DNA of 64,000 bases, taken from positions 156,505 to 220,504 of the forward strand of contig JAQVFR010000001.1 of NCBI GenBank assembly GCA_028697145.1. The letters run 5' to 3'. Of this stretch, positions 36,045 through 45,326 are shown piece after piece. The position numbers and the translations under genes are program-made. How positions within the stretch are numbered: position 1 is the stretch's first letter; the number at the start of each line of letters is the position of its first letter. The stretch comes from Actinomycetota bacterium. GTDB taxonomy: Bacteria > Actinomycetota > Geothermincolia > Geothermincolales > RBG-13-55-18. A model generated the notes under the pieces. That model saw only the letters and a program-made list of their open reading frames with translations. It did not search any database and had not been told where the DNA came from.

Positions 36045-36111
36045 AGAGATACCTTATGAAGTATAAGTACTGCTCAATCCACCGTCAACGACACGCGGCC
36101 CTACGGGCGGA

Positions 36112-36522
36112 TTATCGCGAATCGGCCACCCCCGACGTGCCATCCTCCCATGTGATGTTGGGGGCATCTTTCCACAGCCTCTCGATCTCGTAATATTCGC
36201 GCTCCTCCTGGCGGAAGACATGGACCACGATATCAACGTAATCGAGGAGGATCCAGCGCCTGTGCTGCACGCCTTCCCGGCGTACCGGCTTTACCCCCAT
36301 CGCGGCCAGACGCTCCTCCACTCCCTCCTGTATGCTTCTCACCTGCCTATCGGTCTTGCCGCTGCAGATGATGAAATAGTCCGTGATTATGAGGACGTCC
36401 CTCATGTCCATCACCAGTATATCGTGGGCTTTTTTGTCCGAGGCGGCCCGCGCCGCCTCGATGGCTGTCTCCCTGCTGTCCGCCGCTACGCACCTCCTCC
36501 AGCCTGACCGTCCCCATTCCAC
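36112..36522 (-). CDS. rsfS: Ribosome silencing factor RsfS
   Basis: 136 residues from GTG at 36522, with GGAGGA upstream at a long distance, so the start is not certain. The core AASDKKAHDILVMDMRDV followed by TDYFIICSGKTDRQVRSI and HRRWILLDYVDIVVHVF is typical of RsfS/Iojap. It binds ribosomal protein L14 and blocks subunit joining in starvation. Its place after nadD and the LCP gene is the usual one. Confidence 0.95.
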   Translation of the reverse strand: MEWGRSGWRRCVAADSRETAIEAARAASDKKAHDILVMDMRDVLIITDYFIICSGKTDRQVRSIQEGVEERLAAMGVKPVRREGVQHRRWILLDYVDIVVHVFRQEEREYYEIERLWKDAPNITWEDGTSGVADSR

Positions 36523-36597
36523 CGCCAGGCGGTTCCTCCGGACTACATGTATTCACTACCACAGATTACCACATCGCGCCCCTGAAACCCCATCCGC

Positions 36598-37896
36598 TCA
36601 CACCGCCATGTCCCTTCCGGCGATGAGGATTATCTCGGCCCCGGGGCCGGGCTCCACGACGATGTCCACGACGGACAGGAGCACGCCCAGGTAACGTGCG
36701 AAAGCCTCGACCCTCGAGTCCTGGCTGCGCGCTATGATGGTGCTCGTCTCGTGGGTGAAATCGTTGATCTCCTCTCCATCCACGGTTATCTTCGCGTTGC
36801 CCCCGGTCCCGGCCACCGGCACCCCCAACGAACCCAGGCGCTCTCCGACCTTCTTCCCGAGATCAGGCACGCCGCACCCGTTGAGCACCTCCACCGCCGG
36901 GACCGCCTTGACCGATAGACCCCCCTCGTCCAGCTCGGAGAAAGACCGCAGCATGGACGCCAGGTAGCGCGCGTCCTCCCGCGCCGAGCCGGCACCGGGC
37001 TCGAGGTGGTAAGAGCCCTCCAGCCCGGACAGCACCTCCTCCAGTCCCCCCGGCTCCTCCCCGCTCGGCGCCGAGAAGAGCTCGGGAAGGTACGCCCTCG
37101 TGCGCTCCAGCCTGGCGGAGAAGGCAGCCCACGTCTCGAGCTCGTCGCTGGCGAGCAGGTAGAGGATGAGGCGGTCGGCGTCCCCTATCTCCACGCCGGG
37201 TACGAGGAAATCCGTCTCGCCGTTGAGCGGGTTCACCAGCACCGTCTGCTCCGCAAGGAACGCCTGCGGCGGCCGCAACCCCTGCAGGAGCTTCACCGCC
37301 CCCCAGAATTCCAGGAACAGCATGTAGTCCACATCGATGCCGGCCAGGTTGCTCACCGTCGAGCGCAGCAGGTCCTCTCCTCCTTCCTCCCGCAGGGTGT
37401 GCATGAGGTCGGTCTGCCCGCCCTCGGCGTTATAGGCCACCGAGGCCTCGGGGATGAGGTACACCTCGCCGCCGCCGTTTTCCCTGTCATAGGTGAGCAG
37501 CACGATGCCCAGGACATCCCGCGAGGGCTGTCCGTTCCTCTCGCCGGCGTACACGCAGGCCAGCACGGCGACCTCTCCCTCCAGCTCCCCGGAGCCTTGA
37601 GGGCTGGTGAAATAGGGATAATGCGGGACGGATTTCTCGCCCTCACCCCCGGACGAGAAGCGCTCCCCTATCCAGGCCCCTGCCCTACGCGCGATGTTTA
37701 TATACGGTATATCCAGGATGGACCCTACGGCCAGCACGCCGACTATCAGGAGAAGCGCAGCGACAATGGCGCGGCGCTTCTTCCTTGCCTCCTTGCGGCG
37801 CCTCTTGTTGAGGCGGGACAGCTTCTCCTTTTCCGTGCCGGCAGCCTCGCGCTCAACGCCGTTAGAGATGTCTTCCCGTGCTTTCTTCTCGCTCAA
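36598..37896 (-). CDS. LytR-CpsA-Psr-like membrane protein with LytR_C domain
   Basis: 432 residues from TTG at 37896, overlapping the nadD stop (TTGA). A basic cytoplasmic N-terminus (RLNKRRRKEARKKRR) precedes one membrane helix near residues 43-61. A LCP-like extracellular region spans about 105-285. The LytR_C domain is at about 335-430 (VEVLNGCGVPDLGKKVGERL). The LCP part lacks the usual PRD after the second strand (LIPEAS instead), so ligase activity towards wall polymers is doubtful. Order nadD-LCP-rsfS is conserved in Gram-positive bacteria. Confidence 0.8.
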   Translation of the reverse strand: MSEKKAREDISNGVEREAAGTEKEKLSRLNKRRRKEARKKRRAIVAALLLIVGVLAVGSILDIPYINIARRAGAWIGERFSSGGEGEKSVPHYPYFTSPQGSGELEGEVAVLACVYAGERNGQPSRDVLGIVLLTYDRENGGGEVYLIPEASVAYNAEGGQTDLMHTLREEGGEDLLRSTVSNLAGIDVDYMLFLEFWGAVKLLQGLRPPQAFLAEQTVLVNPLNGETDFLVPGVEIGDADRLILYLLASDELETWAAFSARLERTRAYLPELFSAPSGEEPGGLEEVLSGLEGSYHLEPGAGSAREDARYLASMLRSFSELDEGGLSVKAVPAVEVLNGCGVPDLGKKVGERLGSLGVPVAGTGGNAKITVDGEEINDFTHETSTIIARSQDSRVEAFARYLGVLLSVVDIVVEPGPGAEIILIAGRDMAV

Positions 37897-38522
37897 ATAT
37901 AGAACCCGCTCTTCTCGATGAATTTCGCGACACTCTCGGGTACGAGGTAGGTGATGGCCCGCCCCTCTTTCACCCTTTTCCTGATGTCCGTGGACGATAT
38001 GGCCAGGGCCGGGATCTCCATGACCAGGACCCTCGGATCGGTGGCGTGCCTCTTCTTCTCGCTCTCGGGCAGCGACTCCTCCAGTCTTCTCAGGTCGTAA
38101 CCGGGCCTCGTCGCGGCGATGAATATCGCCTCCCGCAGCACCTTTTCCGGTTCCTTCCAGGTGAGGATCTCGAGGATAGCGTCCGCGCCGGTGATGAAGA
38201 AGACCTCCGTGTTCCTGCCGTAGACGCGGTGCAATTCGTGCACGGTGTCGATGGTATAGGAGGGGCCGGGGCGGTCGATTTCCATGCGCGACACCTTGAA
38301 ATGCGGGTTCGCCGCGGTAGCGATGACCGCCATGAGATAGCGGCTCTCGGGGTCCAGGCTCTTGCGGTCTTCCTTGTGGGGAGGGCTGCCGCTGGGCACG
38401 AACAGCACCTGGTCGAGGTTGAACTGTTTCCAGGCTTCCTCGGCGGTGACGAGGTGGCCATTATGGATGGGATCGAAAGTCCCCCCCATCACCCCGATGC
38501 GCTTGATCCTCAGCCTTCCCAT
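37893..38522 (-). CDS. nadD: Nicotinate-nucleotide adenylyltransferase
   Basis: 209 residues. GVMGGTFDPIHNGHL contains the (T/H)xGH nucleotidyltransferase motif, and ISSTDIRKRVKEGR is the C-terminal ISSTxIR motif. It makes nicotinate adenine dinucleotide in NAD synthesis. It lies 1 base after the proA stop and overlaps the next gene by 4 bases. Confidence 0.97.
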   Translation of the reverse strand: MGRLRIKRIGVMGGTFDPIHNGHLVTAEEAWKQFNLDQVLFVPSGSPPHKEDRKSLDPESRYLMAVIATAANPHFKVSRMEIDRPGPSYTIDTVHELHRVYGRNTEVFFITGADAILEILTWKEPEKVLREAIFIAATRPGYDLRRLEESLPESEKKRHATDPRVLVMEIPALAISSTDIRKRVKEGRAITYLVPESVAKFIEKSGFYI

Positions 38523-38523
38523 C

Positions 38524-39771
38524 TCAGGACCTCACCTGGCCTTCACCGTAAATGATGTACTTGGTGGAGGTCAGCTCCCGCAGGCTCATGGGCCCGCGTG
38601 CGTGGAGTTTCTGCGTCGAGATGCCTATCTCCGCGCCCAGTCCGAACTGTCCGCCGTCGGTGAATCGCGTGGAGGCGTTGACGTATACGTCCGCCGAGTC
38701 GACCATGGCCGTGAAGCGGCGGGCGGCATCCAGGTCGGCGGTGACGATGGCCTCGGAGTGCCTGGAGCCGTAAGCATTGATATGATCGATGGCCTCTTCC
38801 AGGCTCGGGACCACGCGCACGGCCAGGATGAGATCGAGATACTCCTCGTACCAGTCGTCCTCGGTGGCCGCTTCGATCCCCGCCAGGATCTGGCGCGTCA
38901 GCTCGCAACCGCGCAGCTTCACCCCCCGCTCCTCGAGGGCACGCGCAGCCCGCGGCAGAAACTCGGCGGCTACCGCCTCGTGCACCAGCATGGTCTCCAT
39001 GGCATTGCACACCCCGGGGCGATGGGTCTTGGCGTTGACCACTATCTTCTCCGCCATGTCCAGGTCGGCGGAGGCGTCCACGTACGTGTGGCAATTGCCG
39101 ACGCCGGTCTCGATCACCGGAACCGTACTCTCCTCGACCACGGTGCGGATGAGGCCTGCTCCGCCGCGCGGAATCAGGACGTCCACGTGATCGCGCAGCT
39201 TCATCAGCTCCTTCGCGCTCTCGCGGTCGACGATGGGTACGAGCTGGATGCAGCCCTCCGGAAGCCCGGCGCTCTCCGCCGCGCGCGCGATGACCTCGGC
39301 GAGGAGCCGGTTGGAGGATATGGCCGAGGAACTGCCGCGCAGGATGACGGCGTTGCCCGACTTCACGCACAGGCCCGCCGCGTCCACGGTGACGTTTGGC
39401 CGCGCCTCGTAGATGATGCCGACCACGCCCATAGGTACCCTCACCTTGCGTATCTCCAGGCCGTTGGCAAGCTTCCATCCCTCCACGATCTCTCCCACCG
39501 GATCGGTGAGGGATGCCACCTCCCTCAGGCCCGAGGCCATCTCCTCCACCCTTTTCTCGCTGAGCGTCAGGCGGTCCATGAGGGCATCGCTCATGCCGTT
39601 CTCGCGGCCGGCCTTGCGGTCCTCCTCGTTGGCGGCGAGTATCTCGGCGGTCCTGGATATGAGCGCCCGGGCCATCCCCTCCAGTGCCGCGTTCTTTTTC
39701 TCGGCCGTCACCACGGCAAGCTCCCGCGCGGCCTTCGCCGCCCTCTGTCCCAGCTCCTTCACAACACTCAT
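38524..39771 (-). CDS. proA: Gamma-glutamyl phosphate reductase
   Basis: 415 residues from ATG at 39771, preceded by GGAGG 5 bases upstream; an ATG 9 codons earlier has no good site. The aldehyde-dehydrogenase fold shows [18 protein letters not shown] and the catalytic Cys in [12 protein letters not shown]. It makes glutamate semialdehyde for proline. It follows proB in the usual order. Confidence 0.96.
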   Translation of the reverse strand: MSVVKELGQRAAKAARELAVVTAEKKNAALEGMARALISRTAEILAANEEDRKAGRENGMSDALMDRLTLSEKRVEEMASGLREVASLTDPVGEIVEGWKLANGLEIRKVRVPMGVVGIIYEARPNVTVDAAGLCVKSGNAVILRGSSSAISSNRLLAEVIARAAESAGLPEGCIQLVPIVDRESAKELMKLRDHVDVLIPRGGAGLIRTVVEESTVPVIETGVGNCHTYVDASADLDMAEKIVVNAKTHRPGVCNAMETMLVHEAVAAEFLPRAARALEERGVKLRGCELTRQILAGIEAATEDDWYEEYLDLILAVRVVPSLEEAIDHINAYGSRHSEAIVTADLDAARRFTAMVDSADVYVNASTRFTDGGQFGLGAEIGISTQKLHARGPMSLRELTSTKYIIYGEGQVRS

Positions 39772-39885
39772 GCTGCCCTCCGTGTCTCTAGCAATCATCC
39801 TACCAGACCGCTTTTCTTTCCTGCCTGCCGGCTCGGGCCGCCCGCATGGCGGCCCCGGCTCCGCGGCGGACGCGCCGCCGCACGG

Positions 39886-41022
39886 TCAGTCCTCCCTCTC
39901 CAGGATAACAAGGTAGTCGCGGTGGATGACCTCCTCGCTCCTCTCCTCTCCCAGCCGGCGCGCCACCTCGGCGCTGCGCATCCCCTTCACCTCGTCGAGC
40001 TCTACCGCGGAGAGGCCGCACAGCCCCCGCGCTATCTTCCTGCCGTCCTCGTCGATGACCTCGACGGCGTCGCCGGGAGCGAAGTTCCCCCTGCATTCCA
40101 CCACTCCCGCCGGAAGCAGGCTCTTGCCCCCGTGCATTATGGCGTCCCTGGCCCCGGCATCGACGAGGATGGAGCCATGGGGGCGCGCCCCGTAGGCGAT
40201 CCAGTGCTTCTGATCGCGTAGCCTCTTCTTCCTGGGATGGAAATAGGTGCCTGCCAGCCTGCCCCCCAGTATCGCAGCGAGGATCCCGGGCTCGCGGCCT
40301 GGCGCCACCACCACCCCTATCCCCGAGGCGGTGGCTATGCGCGCCGCCTCGAGCTTGGCGGTCATTCCGCCGGAGGAATGCTCCTCCACCGCCTTGCCGG
40401 CCCGCGTGATCATCTCCGGGGTTATCCGCTCCACCTCGCGGATGAGGCGGGCACCACGGTCTTTCTTGGGATCTGCGGTATAGAGGCCCTGGATATCGGA
40501 GAGCATGATCAGGAGGTCCGCGTCGGTGAGCACCGCCACCAGCGCAGCCAGGCGGTCGTTGTCCCCGAAGCGGATCTCCTCCACGGCGACCGTATCGTTT
40601 TCGTTCACCAGGGGAACGACCCCCTGTTCCAGCAGGCGCCGGAAGGCGTTACGGGCATTGAGATACTGCTGGCGGTGGGCGAAATCGTACTGGGTGAACA
40701 ACACCTGCCCCACCAGTATCCCCCTCGCCTCGAAGAAGCTCCCGTATAGGTTGAGCAGCATCCCCTGGCCCACCGACGACGCCGCCTGCAGGGAGGGGAT
40801 GTCCTGGGGCCTCTCCGGGAGCCCGAGGAGCTCTACTCCCGCCGCTATCGCGCCGGAAGACACGAGTATGACCTCACGGCCTTCCTCGCGCAGGGAAGCG
40901 AGCTGGCCCACCAGGTCCTTCATGCGCGCTCGGTCCAGCTTCCCCCGTGAGTCGCTCAGGGTATAGGTGCCGACCTTTACCACGATGCGCCTTGCCTCGA
41001 TGTCGCGTTTCCTGGGGCTCAA
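39886..41022 (-). CDS. proB: Glutamate 5-kinase
   Basis: About 378 residues from TTG at 41022, with AAGGAG 9 bases upstream. The frame is open to 41103, but that would overlap obgE by 29 bases. The kinase core has IVVKVGTYTLSD, LVSSGAIAAGVELLG and VPLVNENDTVA. The C-terminal PUA domain is present (GVVECRGNFAPGDAVEVID). It phosphorylates glutamate and is the proline feedback step. Confidence 0.95.
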   Translation of the reverse strand: MSPRKRDIEARRIVVKVGTYTLSDSRGKLDRARMKDLVGQLASLREEGREVILVSSGAIAAGVELLGLPERPQDIPSLQAASSVGQGMLLNLYGSFFEARGILVGQVLFTQYDFAHRQQYLNARNAFRRLLEQGVVPLVNENDTVAVEEIRFGDNDRLAALVAVLTDADLLIMLSDIQGLYTADPKKDRGARLIREVERITPEMITRAGKAVEEHSSGGMTAKLEAARIATASGIGVVVAPGREPGILAAILGGRLAGTYFHPRKKRLRDQKHWIAYGARPHGSILVDAGARDAIMHGGKSLLPAGVVECRGNFAPGDAVEVIDEDGRKIARGLCGLSAVELDEVKGMRSAEVARRLGEERSEEVIHRDYLVILERED

Positions 41023-41074
41023 CCGCAGGCTCTCCTTTCCGCAATCACTCTTATCGTTAATTCTATACCGTCGC

Positions 41075-42355
41075 TCAGCGCTCGGGCAGGAAATCGAACA
41101 CATAGTCGCCTATGATCACGGCGTCGCCCTCGCGCGCGCCCTGCCGGAGGAGCTCGTCTTCCACGCCCATCCGCTTCAGCCGCCCCTGCACGTACGCCAG
41201 GGCCTGGGGATTCGCGATGTCCACCGCGCGCAAGAGCTTCTCCACGCGGTCGCCCGTCACGTGGAAGCCCCCTTCCTCCCGTAACACCCGGAAACCGCGC
41301 TCCCGCTGGGGGTCGAAGGTGTATACCGTCCTTTCCTCGGGAACATCCACGCCCACCGCGCTCCGTGCCTCCTCCACCATTTGGGCCAGTCGCCACACCA
41401 GCGCCGGTATCCCCTCGCCGCTGACCGCGGAGATCGGGAAGAAGTCCCATCCCCGCGCCAAGGCCGCCCCCCTGGCCTCGTCCAGCCGCCCGGGGTCTAC
41501 CGCGTCCACCTTGTTGCCGGCTACCACCTGAGGGCGCTCCAGCAGGCGGGGGCTGTAGGAGCCCATCTCGTCCAGCACGATCTCCAGCGCCCGCGCCGGC
41601 TCATCCAGCCCGCCCTGGGACACGTCCAGGAGGTGGAGCAGGACGACGCTCCTCTCCACGTGGCGGAGAAACCTCAGGCCAAGCCCCCTCCCCTCATGAG
41701 CCCCCTCGATGAGCCCGGGGAGGTCCGACACCACGAAGCTCCTCTCCTCGTCCACCCTGACCACTCCCAACACGGGCTCGAGGGTGGTGAAAGGGTAATC
41801 GGCTATGCGCGGCCGCGCCGCGGATATGCGCGATATGAGGGTGGACTTACCCACGTTGGGGAATCCCACCACTCCGACGTCGGCAAGCAGCTTGAGCTCG
41901 AGCCTTATCTTCTTCTCCTCCCCGGCCTCGCCCCGTTCGGCGAAGTCCGGAGCCCGGCGCGACGGCGTCACGAAGGAGGCGTTTCCGCGGCCGCCCCTGC
42001 CTCCCCTCGCCACCACGGCCTCCTTGCCGGACCGCGAAAGATCGGCGAGCAGCGATGCGTCTTCGTCCCTCACCTGGGTGCCCACCGGTACGTTCAGGAC
42101 CAGGTCTTTTCCCTCCGCCCCATGGCGGTCGTTGCCGCCCCCGCTTCCCCCCCTGCCCGCGCGGTAATGTCTCCGCCGCGTATATTCCACCAAGGTGTTC
42201 ACGCTGTCCGAGGCACGAAGGATGACGGAGCCGCCGTTCCCGCCGTCGCCGCCGTCCGGTCCTCCCAAGGGCTGGAACTTCTCGCGGTGAAAGCTGGCGC
42301 ATCCCCCACCCCCGTCGCCGCCGCGTACGTATATCTCGACCTCGTCTATGAACAT
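41075..42355 (-). CDS. obgE: Obg GTPase
   Basis: 426 residues with three parts. The Gly-rich Obg fold is N-terminal (GGDGGGGCASFHREK). The GTPase domain has GFPNVGKSTLISRI, DLPGLIEGAHEGRGLGLRFL and NKVD. The OCT domain is C-terminal (about 345-426, VYTFDPQRERGFRVLREEG). It acts in ribosome assembly and stress. GGGGG lies 7 bases before the ATG. It lies between rpmA and proB. Confidence 0.97.
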   Translation of the reverse strand: MFIDEVEIYVRGGDGGGGCASFHREKFQPLGGPDGGDGGNGGSVILRASDSVNTLVEYTRRRHYRAGRGGSGGGNDRHGAEGKDLVLNVPVGTQVRDEDASLLADLSRSGKEAVVARGGRGGRGNASFVTPSRRAPDFAERGEAGEEKKIRLELKLLADVGVVGFPNVGKSTLISRISAARPRIADYPFTTLEPVLGVVRVDEERSFVVSDLPGLIEGAHEGRGLGLRFLRHVERSVVLLHLLDVSQGGLDEPARALEIVLDEMGSYSPRLLERPQVVAGNKVDAVDPGRLDEARGAALARGWDFFPISAVSGEGIPALVWRLAQMVEEARSAVGVDVPEERTVYTFDPQRERGFRVLREEGGFHVTGDRVEKLLRAVDIANPQALAYVQGRLKRMGVEDELLRQGAREGDAVIIGDYVFDFLPER

Positions 42356-42449
42356 GTCCGTGCCCCCGGAATATCCGCGTCCCGGCAGGCCTGGCCTTGG
42401 ATCGGAGATGTCAAGGCGCAGGCCCGCCTGTCAATGCTTTTCGGGCTCC

Positions 42450-42482
42450 GCCGTAAATAAAATGTCCCGGCAATGCCGGGAC
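42450..42482 (-). terminator. Intrinsic terminator after rpmA
   Basis: On the minus strand GTCCCGGC, ATT, GCCGGGAC, then ATTTTATTTACGG. It lies 37 bases after the rpmA stop and before obgE, so rplU-rpmA may end here in part. Confidence 0.7.
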
Positions 42483-42518
42483 CATGCTCTTACCGTGATC
42501 CACGGCGGATAGATCGCT

Positions 42519-42773
42519 CTATTCCGCCGGCAATACGCTCACGAAATGCCTGTCTCCGCTGCTGTGATATTTGACGTAACCATCCATCTTCGCGTAGAGG
42601 GTGAAGTCCCTGCCCAGCCCGACATTGTCTCCGGGCTTTACCTTCGTTCCGCGCTGACGCACCAGAATGGATCCGCCGGTTACGAACTGGCCACCGAAAC
42701 TCTTTACTCCCAAGCGCTTGGAGTGGCTGTCCCGCCCGTTACGGGAACTGCCTACACCCTTCTTGCTCGACAT
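42519..42773 (-). CDS. rpmA: Ribosomal protein L27
   Basis: 84 residues. The sequence [20 protein letters not shown] and [20 protein letters not shown] are signatures of L27, which reaches the peptidyl transferase centre. There is no N-terminal cleaved extension of the kind seen in Firmicutes, which fits a non-Firmicute host. It is 24 bases after rplU. Confidence 0.98.
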   Translation of the reverse strand: MSSKKGVGSSRNGRDSHSKRLGVKSFGGQFVTGGSILVRQRGTKVKPGDNVGLGRDFTLYAKMDGYVKYHSSGDRHFVSVLPAE

Positions 42774-42797
42774 GGCCTATCTCCTCTCCGAAATCAC

Positions 42798-43169
42798 TCA
42801 TGCGGTCTCGGCCTCGGCCTCCGCCTCCGCCTTATCCTTCTTCGCCTTTCCTGCCCGCGGACCGCCACTTATCTTCTCCACCCTTATCTCCGTGAAGAGC
42901 TGCCTGTGTCCCTGCTTGCGGTGATAACCCTTCTTGGGCTTGTACTTGAAGACTATTATCTTCCCGCCTTTGCCCTGGCGCACCACGGTTCCCTCTACCT
43001 TGACCTTTTCCGCCTCGGGTCCGGCTAACACCTTTCCCTCGTTGCTGGCCAGCACCACGCGCTCGAAGACCACCTTCTCGCCCACCGGGACATCCAGTTT
43101 CTCCACCCTGATGAGGGTGCCCTTCTCCACGCGGTACTGTTTTCCACCCGTCTCTACGACTGCGTACAT
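42798..43169 (-). CDS. rplU: Ribosomal protein L21
   Basis: 123 residues from ATG at 43169 (MYAVVETGGKQYRVEKG), with GGAGG 6 bases upstream; an ATG four codons earlier lacks a site. The L21 signature KPKKGYHRKQGHRQ is present. The C-terminus has an extra Lys/Ala/Glu tail (KAKKDKAEAEAEAETA), common in high-GC bacteria. Confidence 0.97.
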   Translation of the reverse strand: MYAVVETGGKQYRVEKGTLIRVEKLDVPVGEKVVFERVVLASNEGKVLAGPEAEKVKVEGTVVRQGKGGKIIVFKYKPKKGYHRKQGHRQLFTEIRVEKISGGPRAGKAKKDKAEAEAEAETA

Positions 43170-43243
43170 GATTACCTCCACGGCTATTTTATCACAGCTT
43201 AATACACTAACACGGCCTAAAACGCCTGTAAAGAAGATGCTGA

Positions 43244-43270
43244 GGGGCCGCCTGGTCGCCAGGCGGCCCC
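43244..43270 (-). terminator. Hairpin terminator after the CAP-protein gene
   Basis: GGGGCCGCCTGG, TCG, CCAGGCGGCCCC: a 12-base perfect stem 24 bases after the stop at 43294. On the minus strand it is followed by a pyrimidine-rich but not pure T run. Confidence 0.6.
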
Positions 43271-43293
43271 TTTATGAAACCCTCAACCGGTCT

Positions 43294-45120
43294 TTATCTG
43301 ACACAACCCTCCGCGAAATACCAGTCGGTGGAGGGCCGGGTAGACCCGATGGCGTTGTTCCCGTCGGTCATGCCGCGGAAGTCGAAATACTGGGCCAGCT
43401 CCACGACGATGGGCGCCGACGAGTTCACCTTGGTGCTTACCTCGGTGTCCTCCAGGCCCTCTATGCCGTCGACGTGGATGGTGTAGCGGGAGTGCGGCCC
43501 CATGTCCACCTTGCGGCTCACCGTCACCCCGTCGGGGCGCATGAAGAGAACGTCCACGCTGGCCGCCTCGGCGCCGGGGTTGAGCAGGAGCACGTACTCG
43601 TCGAACTCGCCGCCGGTGTAACCCTCGGCCAGGAACCACTGCCGGTCCGGGACCGGCGCTCCGATGGTGGCATGGCCGCCCTTCCTCCCCTGATAGTCGA
43701 AGTACATGGCGCGCTCGGCGATTACGGGCAGGTCCGAATCCACCTGGGTCGAGACGTCCGTCGCCTCCAGCCCCGGCACCTGGTCGACGTGCACGCTGTG
43801 ACGCCTTCGCCCCGGAACGCTCTCCGTCTGCCTGATAACGGAGCCGTCCGGCTTCATGAAGTTCAGCGTCACCGTGGCGGTGCCGTCGTTGGGGTTCTGC
43901 AGCAGTATCCAGGTGTCGAAGCTCTCACCGGTGTAGCCCTCGGCGAAGAACCATGTGTTCGAGGTCGCGCTGGCGCCGATGGAGTCGTGCCCCCCGTCCT
44001 TGCCCCCGTACACGAAGTACATGGCGCGCTCGGCGACGATGGGGAGGTTGGAGGAGACCTGGGTCGAGACGTCCGTCGCCTCCAGCCCCGGCACCTCGTC
44101 GACGTGCACGCTGTGCCGGCTGCGCGCGGCGACAGTGATCTGGCGCGTTATCACCCCACCGTCCGGGCGCATGAAGCCCAGGGTCACGTATGCATCCGAT
44201 CCGTTGGGGTTCTGCAGCAGGATCCAGGTATCGAAGGAATCCCCCGTGTATCCCTCGGCGAAGAACCAGTTGCTGGAGGGCGCGATGGCGCCGATGGAAT
44301 CGTGCCCGCCGCTCCTTCCCTTGTACCTGAAGTACATGGCCCGCTCGGCCAGGACCGGGATATCGCTCTTGACGTCCGTGGAGAAGGAGCCGCTGCCCGC
44401 CGTCTCCCTCACCGGCACGGTGAAGCGGCTGTTGGCCCCGACGCCGTAGCTGAAAGTCTTGTTGGAGCCGTCCTCTCCCTGAAATGTCACCTCGACCCGG
44501 GCGTCCTGGTCGTTGGGGTTCATGATCAGCAGGTAGGAATCGAAGCTGTCGGGCGCGGGGGCGGGCGCGGGGACCGCGGCTGTCGGGGCTCCGCGGTCCG
44601 CGGTGGCCGGGATGGGCGAGAAGTACATGAATTCCTGCGTGATGTAGAGGCAGTTTTCTCCCTGTACCACGCCGATTCCCACGCAGTTGAACTCACGCCG
44701 CAGGATGTTCTCCCGGTGCGACGGGCTCTCCATCAGGGCCTGGAAAGCCACGTCGACGCTGGGGGCCTTGGCGATGTTCTCGCCAGCGAGCTTCCATCCC
44801 GTGATGCCCCACGCGGAGATGCGCTGCTGCAGGGTGCCCGAGACGGGAGATACGTGGGAAAAGAAATCGTACTGGTGCATCTCGCTGGAATAGCTGCGCG
44901 CCATATCCGTGAGCTGCTGCTCCGCGTAGATGGCAGGAAGCCCCGCGCCGCTGCGCGCCTCGTTCATGAGTTCGAGCATGCGTGCCTCCTCGGAGGAGGT
45001 GTTTACGGCCGCCAGCGCGAGATCATCGCCGCCAAGAAGCGGCTGCACGATGGCGAGGGTGAGTAATGCGACAGCGCAGAAAACAGTCGCGTTCTTCTGC
45101 CACCGAGTGAGTACCCTCAT
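43294..45120 (-). CDS. Secreted CAP-domain protein with four 105-residue repeats
   Basis: 608 residues. A signal peptide spans about 1-38. The CAP/SCP domain is at about 45-165 (LMNEARSGAGLPAI, then SHVSPVSGTLQQRI, AGENIA and SPSHRENIL with the family His residues). A Pro/Ala linker follows. Four repeats fill 191-293, 294-398, 399-503 and 504-608; each opens with FD-x3-LL-x-NP, has ER/EL-x2-YF-x-Y/F-x-G in the middle, and ends with W-x2-AEG. No LPxTG-like signal or C-terminal membrane helix is present. A riboswitch lies in its leader. Cell-surface adhesion or matrix function is inferred. Confidence 0.88.
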   Translation of the reverse strand: MRVLTRWQKNATVFCAVALLTLAIVQPLLGGDDLALAAVNTSSEEARMLELMNEARSGAGLPAIYAEQQLTDMARSYSSEMHQYDFFSHVSPVSGTLQQRISAWGITGWKLAGENIAKAPSVDVAFQALMESPSHRENILRREFNCVGIGVVQGENCLYITQEFMYFSPIPATADRGAPTAAVPAPAPAPDSFDSYLLIMNPNDQDARVEVTFQGEDGSNKTFSYGVGANSRFTVPVRETAGSGSFSTDVKSDIPVLAERAMYFRYKGRSGGHDSIGAIAPSSNWFFAEGYTGDSFDTWILLQNPNGSDAYVTLGFMRPDGGVITRQITVAARSRHSVHVDEVPGLEATDVSTQVSSNLPIVAERAMYFVYGGKDGGHDSIGASATSNTWFFAEGYTGESFDTWILLQNPNDGTATVTLNFMKPDGSVIRQTESVPGRRRHSVHVDQVPGLEATDVSTQVDSDLPVIAERAMYFDYQGRKGGHATIGAPVPDRQWFLAEGYTGGEFDEYVLLLNPGAEAASVDVLFMRPDGVTVSRKVDMGPHSRYTIHVDGIEGLEDTEVSTKVNSSAPIVVELAQYFDFRGMTDGNNAIGSTRPSTDWYFAEGCVR

Positions 45121-45190
45121 CTTGTCTCTCTCCTTGTGTCCCCGAGGATTGGTGGCAAATCTTCCTATCGAAAGCCCGTTCTTGTTCCTT

Positions 45191-45226
45191 AAACGAAACC
45201 GCCCTTTCCACCGAGGTGGAAAGGGC
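45191..45226 (-). terminator. Riboswitch expression-platform terminator
   Basis: GCCCTTTCCACC, TCG, GGTGGAAAGGGC, then GGTTTCGTTT on the minus strand, between the aptamer and the CAP gene. It would stop transcription unless the aptamer state forms a competing stem. Confidence 0.7.
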
Positions 45227-45248
45227 TTCGCCTGTTCGGCGGCAGCCT

Positions 45249-45326
45249 GGCGATCTTAACCGCAGTCACGGCTTTAGACCCATGGCTTTGCGCCCTCTCC
45301 TTTCGGAAGAGTTTGCCTTTATCACC
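45249..45326 (-). promoter_or_regulatory. GEMM-I (cyclic-di-GMP class) riboswitch aptamer
   Basis: Minus-strand RNA GGTGAT, AAAGGCAAAC, then CCGAAAGG hairpin, GGCGCAAAGCC, GGTCTAAAGCC and ATCGCC. Conserved GEMM-I features are all seen: GGCAAAC, a GAAA tetraloop in P2, GCAAAGCC, and the CTAAA tetraloop-receptor strand. P1 is GGTGAT paired with ATCGCC (one GU). G is at the place that reads the ligand guanine in the Vibrio aptamer, by my alignment. It lies about 130 bases before the CAP gene and is followed by a terminator, so gene control by c-di-GMP (or cGAMP) is predicted. Confidence 0.88.

Noticed and set aside
43294..43360. LPxTG-type sorting signal on the CAP protein
   Set aside because: The protein ends in DWYFAEGCVR, with no motif, membrane helix or basic tail.
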